Counted from the first letter of the stretch, positions 26,979-36,612 are shown. The stretch is 38,428 nt of DNA from an uncultured Sphingobacteriaceae bacterium (GCA_946480915.1 CAMLLO010000040.1:1-38428); one strand, 5' to 3'. Numbers and translations: made by a program. The notes: generated by a model from the sequence alone, not told the origin.

Positions 26979-26995
26979 CCAATTTGGGGAATTGG
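26979..26995. promoter_or_regulatory. Inverted repeat between dndE and the XRE gene
   Basis: CCAATT, 5 bases, AATTGG lies about 97 bases upstream of the XRE start within the 165-base gap 26883-27047, which holds no gene. It is a plausible operator for the XRE protein. The supporting evidence is only symmetry and position. Confidence 0.3.
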
Positions 26996-27047
26996 CAACT
27001 GCACGATTCAAGGTAGTTGCTTGTTGATGAATAAGTTATGATTTACA

Positions 27048-27443
27048 CTATTCTGGAGTAGAGAGAGTGAAATCGATCTTTGATGCAATAAATTCAAAGC
27101 CGGTAGTGTTATTATTATTTTGAAATTCCTGATTTAACATTTCCAACCCATCATCTACATGCATTTTAACGTATCTTGGAATGTCCCTATCTGTGCTATA
27201 TATACCATAGTGAATACATAATAGAGCTATGTAATAGTCGGTATAATCACCAAAAAGTACCTTTGAACTATATTCCTTACCACCCGAGTCCTTAATATCG
27301 CTTAAATGCAAACATCGCTCTTTTGATAATGAATACGCAAATGCAATTCGTGCAATTATGTTCTCAGTTCCTAATGCAAGCTTATTGGTTAAGGAGGTAA
27401 CTATTTCCTTATTTCCTTTAGATGTTTTTATATTACTGAACAT
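27048..27443 (-). CDS. dndE: DNA phosphorothioation protein DndE
   Basis: DndE is a small protein reported to bind nicked DNA and is needed for sulfur incorporation. I chose ATG at 27443 (MFSNIKTSKGNKEIVTSL, 131 residues), because family members start with a short segment before the S/T-rich SK-NKE motif; an upstream ATG at 27470 would add nine residues. The GGKEYSSKVLFGDY motif in the middle is the conserved GKE...LFG block. It overlaps the end of dndD by 11 bases, indicating translational coupling. Confidence 0.88.
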   Translation of the reverse strand: MFSNIKTSKGNKEIVTSLTNKLALGTENIIARIAFAYSLSKERCLHLSDIKDSGGKEYSSKVLFGDYTDYYIALLCIHYGIYSTDRDIPRYVKMHVDDGLEMLNQEFQNNNNTTGFEFIASKIDFTLSTPE

Positions 27444-29577
27444 AGGCATCGCTTTGCATATACATTTCAAATAAAGAGGATGGATCTGATTCTTGAAATC
27501 CAGAATTATATTTGATATCTTGTTTAATAAGATAAGCTTTTCCTACCTTATCGACCATCCAACCATACTCTTGTTCATTAAGTTCCTTTTGAAGTAGTGG
27601 GAATAGAACAACTTGCGCCGATAAATTTGGGTAAAACTCCTGTATGATATTCTTTGAGTGATTTTTGTCAAACTTTTGCAGCGGACTATCGATAAAAACA
27701 GGAAAACGGATATTAGATTCATCAACTAAGGCTTTCAATAAGGCTGTAGCGTAAAGTTGCTGCTCTCCTTTTGACAACAATTCTTTGTCAATAAACCTTC
27801 CTTCTTTATCATATAGCTCAATATCAATGAGTTCACCTTGAATTACGACGTTAACCTTGCTTACGAAATCAGACTTGTGCATAAGTCTATTAAGTTCAGT
27901 AATAATATTTCTCTCGAGAGAGCCTTTTTTCTTTATTTTCAGTTTTTGAATGAATATCTCAAGTTTTAGGATAAGACGTTCAGCTGTTAAATCTTTTTCT
28001 AAATCGATGTCCTCCAATTCAACCTTCTTGCTCAACTCAGAAATTTGCCTTGACAAAGTTTGAACCCCGGTTTCATATTGCTGTTTAATAGTTAGTATGT
28101 TGGCTTTTTCTTTTTCCAATTGCCTTACTTCTTCATCTAACCTTTCCTTTGAACGTCTTATGTCGGCAATTACAGGGTCTTTTTCTTTTGACTCAGCATC
28201 TTGTAATTTTCTATTAATGATGTTTAAAGAACTCTGTATCCTCTTTTGATCATTCATTAAAGATTTAAAGTTCTTACTGTATGTGCTAGTTAAATTTTCG
28301 TAGATGCTAAAAAACTTATTCTGTTGATCGGATGTGAAGTTTAAGAACATCTTAACCTCTGATTTCTGTGGTGGCAATAAAGTTTCCCTTATTAATTTTA
28401 TCAAATTAGACTCGGCTAAGGAGTCTATTTTAAATATCTCCACATTGGCGCTTAATGCTTGAGCAATTGCTCTAAATTTCCCTTCTAATAAAGCCGTAGC
28501 AACTGCACTATTGCTGTTCTCTGCCTCCAATTGCCCTTTAACCAAGGCCATTTTATTTGCTAGCATAGCGAATGGTGCTAATTCTAACATATCATTAAAC
28601 CTAACTTTCAGCTTTGCGAGATCACCAGAAAGAACTATTTTTTGTTCCCTAAGTCTCCGAATATCTTCTAATGTAAGAGAGCTACCCTCGCGAATTAGTT
28701 GTTCCTGGTATTTATCAGACGCAATTCGCTTTAATTGAATATTTTCAGCTAGTTCCTCGATCTGATTATTTTTGTGTTCCAAAAACTTCTTTGACTGCTC
28801 TAACTGCTTGTTCAACCTATCTAATGAATTTCTATCACTTTTCACGGCAGACTTTTCACGAATGCGATACCGCATGTGTTCAAGACTGCTTTTTAAATCG
28901 GTATATTTTTTAATTCCTAAAACCTCTGCATATGCCTGACTTAAGTATTTTTTTTCCTCTACTGTGTTTATCTCTGCTAATGAAACTATTTTCTCTGCAT
29001 CAAAAAAGAAAAATTTGGCTATTTCCTTGGGAAGAATAAAATCATTAATGAACACTTCTGTACCTACATTCTTCGTAAGCTCATTATGTTTCCCATCTAT
29101 CAATATTTCGACTTTTTCTTTGTGAGTTTGAATATTATAAATCCTTGTTATTTCTAAACGTTGGCAAGGGACAGAAGGAATCATCAGGTTTGAAAGATTT
29201 AGTGTCACACTAAAGGAGCAGAGATCTTCAATCTCTTGTTGAATTATTTGTTTTTGGATAACATTTTTTCCGACTAGCTCACTTTTTAGCGTTTCAATCT
29301 TTTCTCTTGATTCCTCTATCGCTAAACGATTCATTAGCTTCTCACAATACCTTTTGTATCCTCCAGAATCACTTATATCCTGACGATATCGATCATCAAC
29401 ATCTACCATCAATTTCCCATAAAGCCCCCAAATTAATGAAGAGAGAAAAGATGTCTTTCCAAACCCATTATTACCTGCTACTACGGAAATATTTTTATCG
29501 CTATCTATTGAAAAATTAATGGGATTTACGCCAAAATAAACACGGAAGTTATTTAAGACTATTTGATTGATAAACAT
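27433..29577 (-). CDS. dndD: DNA phosphorothioation ATPase DndD (SMC/Rad50-like)
   Basis: A 714-residue SMC-like ATPase. Walker A GNNGFGKT is at residues 35-42 in an N-terminal head starting FINQIVLNNFRVYFG. Long heptad-like coiled coils occupy about 210-560, and the ABC signature LSKGEQQ with Walker B FPVFIDSPLQKFD form the C-terminal half of the head. In the Dnd pathway it is thought to open or nick DNA and provide energy for sulfur insertion. ATG overlaps the dndC stop by one base (TAATG). Length and motifs are complete. Confidence 0.93.
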   Translation of the reverse strand: MFINQIVLNNFRVYFGVNPINFSIDSDKNISVVAGNNGFGKTSFLSSLIWGLYGKLMVDVDDRYRQDISDSGGYKRYCEKLMNRLAIEESREKIETLKSELVGKNVIQKQIIQQEIEDLCSFSVTLNLSNLMIPSVPCQRLEITRIYNIQTHKEKVEILIDGKHNELTKNVGTEVFINDFILPKEIAKFFFFDAEKIVSLAEINTVEEKKYLSQAYAEVLGIKKYTDLKSSLEHMRYRIREKSAVKSDRNSLDRLNKQLEQSKKFLEHKNNQIEELAENIQLKRIASDKYQEQLIREGSSLTLEDIRRLREQKIVLSGDLAKLKVRFNDMLELAPFAMLANKMALVKGQLEAENSNSAVATALLEGKFRAIAQALSANVEIFKIDSLAESNLIKLIRETLLPPQKSEVKMFLNFTSDQQNKFFSIYENLTSTYSKNFKSLMNDQKRIQSSLNIINRKLQDAESKEKDPVIADIRRSKERLDEEVRQLEKEKANILTIKQQYETGVQTLSRQISELSKKVELEDIDLEKDLTAERLILKLEIFIQKLKIKKKGSLERNIITELNRLMHKSDFVSKVNVVIQGELIDIELYDKEGRFIDKELLSKGEQQLYATALLKALVDESNIRFPVFIDSPLQKFDKNHSKNIIQEFYPNLSAQVVLFPLLQKELNEQEYGWMVDKVGKAYLIKQDIKYNSGFQESDPSSLFEMYMQSDAYVQ

Positions 29578-30884
29578 TACTTCTTAGTTTTTGTAAATCG
29601 TTCTATATGATTTTCTAAATCGTTCTGTAACCCATAATTGTTAACGAGAATATATTTTGATTTTTGAACTTCCAATAACTCGTTTATTAAATTATAATCG
29701 TTTTGATCTACAAATACCTCTTTTAAAGTTTCTTTCTCGAAAATATCTTGCACATCAAAATCTTGCACCTCAAGATTAGTTCCGTAAACACCATTATAAA
29801 TGTCTGCTACACTAAATCTAAAAAGTGAATCCCGATGCCAAGTCACCTGTATTGCTACTAATTCTTGATAATTAACTAAGACCAGCTCAGGTTCTGTTTT
29901 CTGTACCTCTTTCTGCGCCTCTAATAGTGTTTTTAACATAAAAGCCCTGTGTTCTTCTATATATGGGCCCCAAGTGTTTTCATCTTCAATATAGCTCCCC
30001 CTTCGCTTAGTGTCACGAAGTTCTCTTTTATTACGATTTTCTTTTAACATATCTCGAAAGTCAGACAGAGGTTCCATCCACTCTTCTCCATTATCAATTA
30101 AAGCCTCCATAGATCTATCACGTTGAACCACGGTACAAACCCAACATCCAAACCGACTATTTCCACAAGAAGGAGTAGTTGTATCAATTACTAATGGACA
30201 ATCCCCACCATTTGCATTTCTATACAAAGTAACCAACGCCTTGTTGTTACCTCCCCACGCTGGATCATTTTGGAGAAGATATTGCCAAACTTCCTCAGTC
30301 TCAACGTCCTTTATTACAGCGAAAACATAAGCATTTGGTAATACGTGCTTTCTAAGTCTTTCTCCTTTTACTTCAAATTTTTTAATGCTTCGCGCTCTGT
30401 TGGAACTTTCTGCGCTACGGGTCCCAAGTAGAATTATAACTTCACCTATATCACTGATTTTTGACTTTATAAATTCAGTAGTTGGATTGATTTTTAACCT
30501 CTCAGTACACCATCTGAAAGTATTATTAGGAGCAGGGTATCCTTTTCCTATTAGGTTTACCCAAAAACTTTCTTCTAGCTTTGGAGTGGTTTCATGTACA
30601 GTCAACGGCATGCCTTGAATTGCAGCGGCAGTCTGAATTCTGTCCAGGGTTATTCTTATGAATTGAGCTATTTTGGGGTTCTCTACCAATGTGTCATTAC
30701 AAACAACATGAATCGGACGAGTGCGTAGAATAGGATCAATTTTTTGTACGGTTGACCAAACTAGCTGTAATAGCATTGTAGAGTCCTTTCCGCCGCTAAA
30801 TCCTATTATCCAAGGCCTATTATTGTCCTCAGCAAGATATTGTTCGAAAATTTCGTGTTGAAGGAATTTAATATCTAAAGCCAT
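29577..30884 (-). CDS. dndC: DNA phosphorothioation sulfurtransferase DndC (PAPS-reductase-like)
   Basis: A 435-residue protein of the adenine-nucleotide alpha-hydrolase/PAPS-reductase family. The PP-loop FSGGKDSTML is at residues about 29-38. A cysteine cluster (SCGNSRFGCWVC, near residues 205-216 of this frame) is expected to bind the Fe-S cluster of DndC. In the pathway it activates the DNA backbone and transfers sulfur from a cysteine desulfurase. I prefer ATG at 30884 (MALDIKFLQHE); a TTG at 30908 would add eight residues. It is first in the operon and divergent from imuA. Confidence 0.93.
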   Translation of the reverse strand: MALDIKFLQHEIFEQYLAEDNNRPWIIGFSGGKDSTMLLQLVWSTVQKIDPILRTRPIHVVCNDTLVENPKIAQFIRITLDRIQTAAAIQGMPLTVHETTPKLEESFWVNLIGKGYPAPNNTFRWCTERLKINPTTEFIKSKISDIGEVIILLGTRSAESSNRARSIKKFEVKGERLRKHVLPNAYVFAVIKDVETEEVWQYLLQNDPAWGGNNKALVTLYRNANGGDCPLVIDTTTPSCGNSRFGCWVCTVVQRDRSMEALIDNGEEWMEPLSDFRDMLKENRNKRELRDTKRRGSYIEDENTWGPYIEEHRAFMLKTLLEAQKEVQKTEPELVLVNYQELVAIQVTWHRDSLFRFSVADIYNGVYGTNLEVQDFDVQDIFEKETLKEVFVDQNDYNLINELLEVQKSKYILVNNYGLQNDLENHIERFTKTKK

Positions 30885-31123
30885 GTATTTTGAATCTTGG
30901 AGGGACAAATTTCAACAAACTCCACCTCTTCAAAGATGGGTATTTCCCAATAAAAATTGGTGTAATATATTCTTGTTTTTTTCAAGATGTAGTCGGTTAT
31001 TAACATTTTTCAGTATCTATTTTGATCACTGCAAGATCAAGCCTATCTCAAAATTATTTTTAACAAATCAAAAATACTAAAATTTTTAGCATTAATTTTG
31101 TTACCCCTCTTTGGAACAGAATT
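30885..31123. promoter_or_regulatory. Divergent intergenic region dndC / imuA with promoter-like sites
   Basis: For imuA, TAATTTTG at 31093-31100 fits the Bacteroidetes -7 consensus TAnnTTTG, 24 bases before the ATG. For dndC, reverse-strand TAATTTTG (31049-31056) and TATTTTTG (31069-31076) also fit. A clear -33 TTTG at the right spacing was not found for any of them. No LexA-box-like palindrome was recognised. Confidence 0.3.
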
Positions 31124-31864
31124 ATGCTTACCACTAAAAAAGATATTATCTCTCAATTGCAAAGGAATATTTTGCAGTGGCAAGGTATTAACGTTCCTCA
31201 AGCAAGCACTACCCGCTTTGCAGGACTAGAGCACATAGAAGCCACCTTTCCAAACTCCGTTTTCCCTACCGGAGCAATCCATGAATTTTTAACTGAGGAA
31301 CCAGAATATGCAGCATCTAGTGGTGGATTTTTAGGCGGATTATTGAAAGTATTAATGCAACAAGGTGGAATTTGTCTATGGATTAGTACATCGCGTACAC
31401 TGTTTCCACCTGCATTGAAGAACTTTGGCGTAGATCCCGACCGCATCATCTTCATCGATCTAAAGCGAGAAAAGGATATCCTTTGGGCAATGGAAGAAGG
31501 ACTAAAATGCAGCACTCTTGCAGCAGTGATTGCAGAGATTGAAGAAATAAGCTTTATAGAATCCCGGAGGCTGCAACTAGTAGTGGAGAAAAGCAGGGTA
31601 ACGGGATTTATCCTGAGAAAGAACACAAAGAAACTGAGTACCACCGCTTGTGTAGCCAGATGGAGGATTAAGTCTCTACCAAGTGAGTTGGAAGATGGAA
31701 TGCCTGGCCTTGGTTTCCCGAGATGGAACGTAGAAGTCTTGAAGGTCCGCAACGGCAATCCTGGCTCGTGGACAATTGAATGGAATGCAGGAAAGTTTGT
31801 TCCGATAGTTAAAGAAAAAAGTGCTTTGCTTCTTACAGAGGAACAAACCCGACAAGCCGGTTAG
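31124..31864 (+). CDS. imuA: ImuA, RecA-like mutasome accessory protein
   Basis: A 246-residue RecA-fold protein. The region FPTGAIHEFLTEEPEYAASSGG replaces a canonical Walker A, as in ImuA proteins, and GICLWISTSRTLFPP and IIFIDLKREKDILWAMEEGLK match the family core. The C-terminal part (ARWRIKSLP... and WNVEVLKVRNG) aligns with the RecA-like L2/end region. ImuA works with ImuB and DnaE2 in damage-induced translesion synthesis. The stop codon sits inside the Shine-Dalgarno sequence of imuB, so the two are coupled. Confidence 0.85.
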   Translation: MLTTKKDIISQLQRNILQWQGINVPQASTTRFAGLEHIEATFPNSVFPTGAIHEFLTEEPEYAASSGGFLGGLLKVLMQQGGICLWISTSRTLFPPALKNFGVDPDRIIFIDLKREKDILWAMEEGLKCSTLAAVIAEIEEISFIESRRLQLVVEKSRVTGFILRKNTKKLSTTACVARWRIKSLPSELEDGMPGLGFPRWNVEVLKVRNGNPGSWTIEWNAGKFVPIVKEKSALLLTEEQTRQAG

Positions 31865-31875
31865 GAGGATGAAAG

Positions 31876-33378
31876 ATGCAGAAACGTTATTTAACAATCT
31901 GGTTCCGTCATTTAAAAACGGACTGGTTAACGCTCCGTCAGCCAGAATTGAAGCAAGTGCCTTTTGTATTTGCTATAGCAGAACATAATCGCAAGGTAAT
32001 TACAGCAGCTAATTCTATTGCGGAGTCTCAGAGCATAGAGGCCGGAATGCCTGTGGCCGATGCTAAAGCGATGGTTCCCGACTTGCAAGTATTTGATGAA
32101 AAGCCTAAACGTGCCGAACAATTGTTGAAGGCCATTGGAAAATGGTGTATCCGCTATACTCCAATTGTAGCTTTGGATCTTCCAAACGGATTAATCCTTG
32201 ACATTAGTGGCTGCGCTTATCTTTGGGGTGGAGAACGGGCTTATTTGAAAGAGATTGTTGTGCGTTTAAGAGGATTGGGTTATGATGTGCGTGCCGCTAT
32301 TGCAGATACCATTGGAGCTGCCTGGGCGATATCACGGTTCGGACAAGTAACACCTATAATTGAAAACGGCGAGCAGACATCGGCTCTACTGGCTCTTCCT
32401 GCGGCAGCTTTACGCTTAGAGTCAGCTATTCTGACAAGACTTCAAAAACTGGGATTATATACCATCGCCAGTTTTATCAGTATGCCTCGTTCAGTATTAC
32501 GAAGGCGCTTTGGTGAAGAACTGCTATTGAGGTTAGCTCAGGCATTGGGTCAGGCGGAAGAATACATTCAGCCTATCATGGTGCCCGAACCCTGGCAGGA
32601 ACGCTTGCCTTGTATGGAACCTATCCGCACCAAAGTCGGAATTGAGATAGCCATTACACGCTTACTTGAAACACTATGCTTGCGACTTCAGCAGGAAGGT
32701 ATGGGAATCCGTACTGCTATTCTAAAATGCTATCGTGTAGACGGCAAAATACAGCAGGTGGAAATCGGAACGAATAAGGCTTCCCATCATGTTCAGCATC
32801 TATTCAAATTATTTGAGTTGAAAGTAGCTTCCATTGCTCCAGGTCTGGGTATTGAACTCTTCATATTAGAGGCGTTAAAGGTTGAGGAGGTTTCACTTTC
32901 CCAAGAAGCTTTATGGGCCGCAAATCCAGGATTAGATCATGAAGGTGTTGCAGAACTTCTCGACAGGATTACGGCCAAAGTTGGAACAGGAGTTATTCAT
33001 CGATATCTGCCCGATGAGCATTACTGGCCGGAACGTTCTATCAAACAAGCGTCTTCTTTACAAGAACCCATGGTTGCTTCATGGCGCAATGACAAGCCGA
33101 GACCGATAAGAATCTTAGCCAAACCTGAATCTATAGAGGTGACGGCACCCATTCCCGATTATCCACCACTGATGTTCAGATATAAAGATAAAGTACATCA
33201 CATTAAAAAAGCGGATGGCCCGGAACGCATTGAGCAGGAATGGTGGATTGAGAACGGTGAGCATAGGGATTATTATAATGTGGAGGATCAGGACGGACAG
33301 CGATATTGGTTATTCAGGGCGGGACATTATGAGGGCGGACAAACCAGGCAATGGTTTATACATGGATTTTTTGCGTGA
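31876..33378 (+). CDS. imuB: ImuB, Y-family polymerase-like mutasome subunit
   Basis: A 500-residue Y-family (DinB-like) protein. The fold is recognisable (NSIAESQSIEAGMPVADAKAMVP, ILDISGCAYLWGGE, and the little-finger-like region 240-350). The acidic catalytic residues of active Y-family polymerases are not seen at the N-terminus (TIWFRHLKTDWLTL), as expected for ImuB, which acts as an adaptor between the beta clamp and DnaE2. A strong AGGAGG at 31863-31868 marks the ATG at 31876. The C-terminal roughly 120 residues carry the ImuB-specific tail (PRPIRILAKPE...YRDYYNVED-like). It is 9 bases upstream of dnaE2. Confidence 0.9.
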   Translation: MQKRYLTIWFRHLKTDWLTLRQPELKQVPFVFAIAEHNRKVITAANSIAESQSIEAGMPVADAKAMVPDLQVFDEKPKRAEQLLKAIGKWCIRYTPIVALDLPNGLILDISGCAYLWGGERAYLKEIVVRLRGLGYDVRAAIADTIGAAWAISRFGQVTPIIENGEQTSALLALPAAALRLESAILTRLQKLGLYTIASFISMPRSVLRRRFGEELLLRLAQALGQAEEYIQPIMVPEPWQERLPCMEPIRTKVGIEIAITRLLETLCLRLQQEGMGIRTAILKCYRVDGKIQQVEIGTNKASHHVQHLFKLFELKVASIAPGLGIELFILEALKVEEVSLSQEALWAANPGLDHEGVAELLDRITAKVGTGVIHRYLPDEHYWPERSIKQASSLQEPMVASWRNDKPRPIRILAKPESIEVTAPIPDYPPLMFRYKDKVHHIKKADGPERIEQEWWIENGEHRDYYNVEDQDGQRYWLFRAGHYEGGQTRQWFIHGFFA

Positions 33379-33387
33379 GGATTGATT

Positions 33388-36300
33388 ATGAGCTATGCAG
33401 AATTACAGGTAACCAGCAATTTTAGCTTTCTAAGGGGCGCTTCACACCCGGACGAATTAATATACCAGGCTGCGGAATTGGGTTATACCAAAGTTGCCAT
33501 TACGGACAGGAATACACTCGCAGGAATTGTTCGGGCACATGTAGCCGCAAAAGCAAAGGGAATAACTTTAATTCCCGCTTGCCGCTTAGATTTAAAGGAT
33601 GGACCGAGCTTGTTAGCTTACCCAACTAATCTGGAAGTTTATTGCAGTCTGTCTGCTTTATTAAGCAAAGGAAATCTACGGGCAGAAAAAGGTGATTGTA
33701 TCTTATACAAACAAGATGTCTATGAATATGCCAGAGGGTTCAAACTGATTGTTATACCTCCTGATCACCTCAATGAAGTATTTAATTTTGAACCGTCATT
33801 TGAGCAACAGCTTAACGAATACAGCAAGGCTTTTGGCAACAATCTATACATTTCAGCAACACGCTCGTATCAGGGCGATGACAGCAAAAAGCTGTTCCGA
33901 CTAGCACAATTATCTGAACGCTATGGCATTCCCCTGGTAGCGACCAATGATGTGCATTACCACAATTTAGAGCGCAGGGAATTGCAGGACATCTTAACCT
34001 GTGTTCGTGAGAAATGCACGATTCAGAATGCAGGTTTCCGGCTTCATCCAAATGCAGAGCGGTATATGAAGCCGATTGATGAAATGCAGCGGTTATTCAG
34101 GCAATATCCTGATGCTATTGAACGTACTCAAGAAATTGCTGAGGCTTGTCAGTTTTCGCTCGATGAGTTGAAGTATGTTTATCCAGAAGAGATTACCAGT
34201 GAAGACCGGACACCTCTAGAAGAACTTACTTTCTTAACTTGGGAAGGTGCAAAAGAACATTATGGAGATAATATCCCTGAAAAGATAATTTCAAATATCA
34301 ACTATGAGCTAAAATTCATGGAGGAGATGAATTACGCCCCGTACTTTCTCACTGTTTATGATATTGTAAAGTTTGCAAGGCAGCAAAGCATCTTATGCCA
34401 GGGCCGCGGTTCTGCGGCTAATTCCACTGTTTGCTATTGCCTGGGCATCACTTCAGTCGATCCCACCAAATTTGATTTACTATTTGAGCGCTTTATCTCT
34501 TCCGCACGAAACGAGCCACCGGACATTGATGTAGACTTTGAACATGAGCGAAGAGAAGAAGTCATTCAATACATCTATAACAAATATGGCCGTGAGCGAG
34601 CGGCTATAGTTGCTACAGTAACGCAATTACATCAAAAGGGCGCCATTCGGGATGTAGGTAAAGCGATGGGTTTGTCTGTTGATACAGTGAATCGTCTTTC
34701 GGGCGCGATTTGGGAGTTCACAGATGAATGGTTCGATGAACCGCGTCTTCTTGAAGCCGGATTGAATCCGAAAGATCCGCATTTGAGAAAGGTTTTACAA
34801 CTGACAAGTCAATTGATGGGCTTTCCCCGGCAGCTAGGTCAACATACGGGCGGCTTTGTAATTACCCAAGGTAAACTGACTGATCTTTGTCCTATTCTAA
34901 ATGCCCGAATGCAGGACCGAACCAATATCGAATGGAACAAGGATGATATTGATGCTTTAGGTTTTCTAAAAATAGATGTCCTGGCTCTCGGCATGCTCAC
35001 CTGTATCCGCAAAGCATTCGACCTGGCTAAGAAGCATTACGATTTAGATTTAACGCTGGCTAATATTCCTCAGGACGACCCTGAGGTTTATGAAATGATC
35101 AGTCATGCAGATACCATTGGCGTATTCCAGATTGAAAGTCGTGCACAACAAACCATGCTTCCTCGTTTAAGGCCTCAATGCTTTTATGATCTGGTAATTG
35201 AAGTAGCAATCGTTCGTCCGGGACCAATTCAGGGCGACATGGTTCATCCGTATCTGCGAAGGCGTAATGGTGAAGAGCCGGTTGAATATCCATCTAAAGA
35301 ACTGGAAGAAATTTTAAGCAGAACCCTAGGAGTACCACTGTTCCAGGAACAAGCCATGAAGATTGCCATTGTTGCCGCAGGTTTTACACCCGCTGAAGCC
35401 GACGAGCTGCGCCGAAGCATGGCTACCTTTAAATTTAAGGGCTTAGTGAATCAGTTTGAAGAAAAATTGATCAACGGCATGAAGGCAAAGGGTTATACAG
35501 AAGAATTTGCCAAACGAATTTTTAAGCAGCTGGAAGGTTTTGGAAGCTATGGTTTTCCTGAAAGTCACGCTGCCAGTTTTGCCCTGTTGGTTTACGTCTC
35601 ATGCTGGTTAAAACATTATTATCCTGATGTGTTTGGAGCAGCAATTTTAAACAGTATGCCTATGGGTTTTTATCAGCCAGCTCAATTGGTAATTGATGCG
35701 AGAAAGCATGGAGTGCAAGTTCGGGAGGTTGATATCAATTATTCGCAATGGGATAATTTGCTTGAAGAAAAATCAGGTAAATACTTTGCTCTACGCTTGG
35801 GATTCAGGCAAATTAAAGGCTTGCGAGAAGATGATGTTCAGGCACTGGTATCTGTCAGAGGAACAGGATATAAAAGCATTCCTGCCTTACGGGATGCTGG
35901 TGTATCTCAGGCAGCTTTGGAAAGACTTGCCGATGCCGATGCTTTCCGCTCACTAGGTTTAGACCGTCGCCAGGCACTATGGGAAGTATCAGCACTAAAT
36001 GACAGGCCAATTGCCTTATTTGAAGGTCAACCTTCGGAAAGCAGTTTGGAAACACAAATTAGTCTCCCCTTAATGACCACTGCGGAACATGTGGTGCATG
36101 ACTATGCAACAACGGCTTTATCGTTAAAGGCTCATCCCGTTAGCTTTGTAAGGGAAAAGCTTCGACTATTACACATTCTATCTTCAGAAGAAATTAAGGA
36201 GGTTAAGGACGGAGCAATTGTAAAAGTAGCCGGTTTGGTACTCGTTCGCCAGCGACCCGGAACGGCTGGAGGTGTATGTTTTATCACCATAGAAGATGAA

Positions 36301-36612
36301 ACAGGATTTTCAAACCTCGTGGTTTCCCAGAAACTCTTTGAAACGTATCGAAAAGAGGTACTTGGTGCAAAACTATTAATGATTGAGGGTAAGCTTCAAC
36401 GGGAAGGCGAAGTAATTCATGTGATTGCCAAACGCTGCTTTGATTTATCGAAACTGCTGCGTGGACTAACCGTAGTAGAAAATGACAATCAGCCTGTGTT
36501 GACCTTATCTCGTGCAGATGAGAAAACCCCTTTTCCTGCTGAAAATAAAAGATCTCAGGTAAGAGAGGTAGTCGAGAAAGAGGTGTTTCCTAATGCGAGA
36601 AATTTTAAATAG
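33388..36612 (+). CDS. dnaE2: Error-prone DNA polymerase III alpha subunit DnaE2 (ImuC)
   Basis: A 1074-residue C-family polymerase of the DnaE2 branch. It has an N-terminal PHP domain (LQVTSNFSFLRGASHPDEL), the GRGSAANSTVCYCLGIT motif near residue 335, catalytic aspartates PDIDVDFEHERR near 376 and the third aspartate region LGFLKIDVLALGML near 530. It also has helix-hairpin-helix and C-terminal OB-fold domains (KVAGLVLVRQRPGT). It lacks the long C-terminal tau-binding tail of replicative DnaE. ATG at 33388 follows TGAGG by 7 bases; a TTG at 33382 is less likely. It performs translesion synthesis with ImuA and ImuB. Confidence 0.93.
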   Translation: MSYAELQVTSNFSFLRGASHPDELIYQAAELGYTKVAITDRNTLAGIVRAHVAAKAKGITLIPACRLDLKDGPSLLAYPTNLEVYCSLSALLSKGNLRAEKGDCILYKQDVYEYARGFKLIVIPPDHLNEVFNFEPSFEQQLNEYSKAFGNNLYISATRSYQGDDSKKLFRLAQLSERYGIPLVATNDVHYHNLERRELQDILTCVREKCTIQNAGFRLHPNAERYMKPIDEMQRLFRQYPDAIERTQEIAEACQFSLDELKYVYPEEITSEDRTPLEELTFLTWEGAKEHYGDNIPEKIISNINYELKFMEEMNYAPYFLTVYDIVKFARQQSILCQGRGSAANSTVCYCLGITSVDPTKFDLLFERFISSARNEPPDIDVDFEHERREEVIQYIYNKYGRERAAIVATVTQLHQKGAIRDVGKAMGLSVDTVNRLSGAIWEFTDEWFDEPRLLEAGLNPKDPHLRKVLQLTSQLMGFPRQLGQHTGGFVITQGKLTDLCPILNARMQDRTNIEWNKDDIDALGFLKIDVLALGMLTCIRKAFDLAKKHYDLDLTLANIPQDDPEVYEMISHADTIGVFQIESRAQQTMLPRLRPQCFYDLVIEVAIVRPGPIQGDMVHPYLRRRNGEEPVEYPSKELEEILSRTLGVPLFQEQAMKIAIVAAGFTPAEADELRRSMATFKFKGLVNQFEEKLINGMKAKGYTEEFAKRIFKQLEGFGSYGFPESHAASFALLVYVSCWLKHYYPDVFGAAILNSMPMGFYQPAQLVIDARKHGVQVREVDINYSQWDNLLEEKSGKYFALRLGFRQIKGLREDDVQALVSVRGTGYKSIPALRDAGVSQAALERLADADAFRSLGLDRRQALWEVSALNDRPIALFEGQPSESSLETQISLPLMTTAEHVVHDYATTALSLKAHPVSFVREKLRLLHILSSEEIKEVKDGAIVKVAGLVLVRQRPGTAGGVCFITIEDETGFSNLVVSQKLFETYRKEVLGAKLLMIEGKLQREGEVIHVIAKRCFDLSKLLRGLTVVENDNQPVLTLSRADEKTPFPAENKRSQVREVVEKEVFPNARNFK

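Noticed and set aside
27048..30884. DndB or DndA gene hidden in the cluster
   Set aside because: All frames in the cluster are accounted for by DndC, DndD and DndE. No DGQHR-type or aminotransferase-V-type protein is encoded.
31198..31758. 186-codon minus-strand frame
   Set aside because: It lies antisense within imuA, whose protein is clearly conserved.
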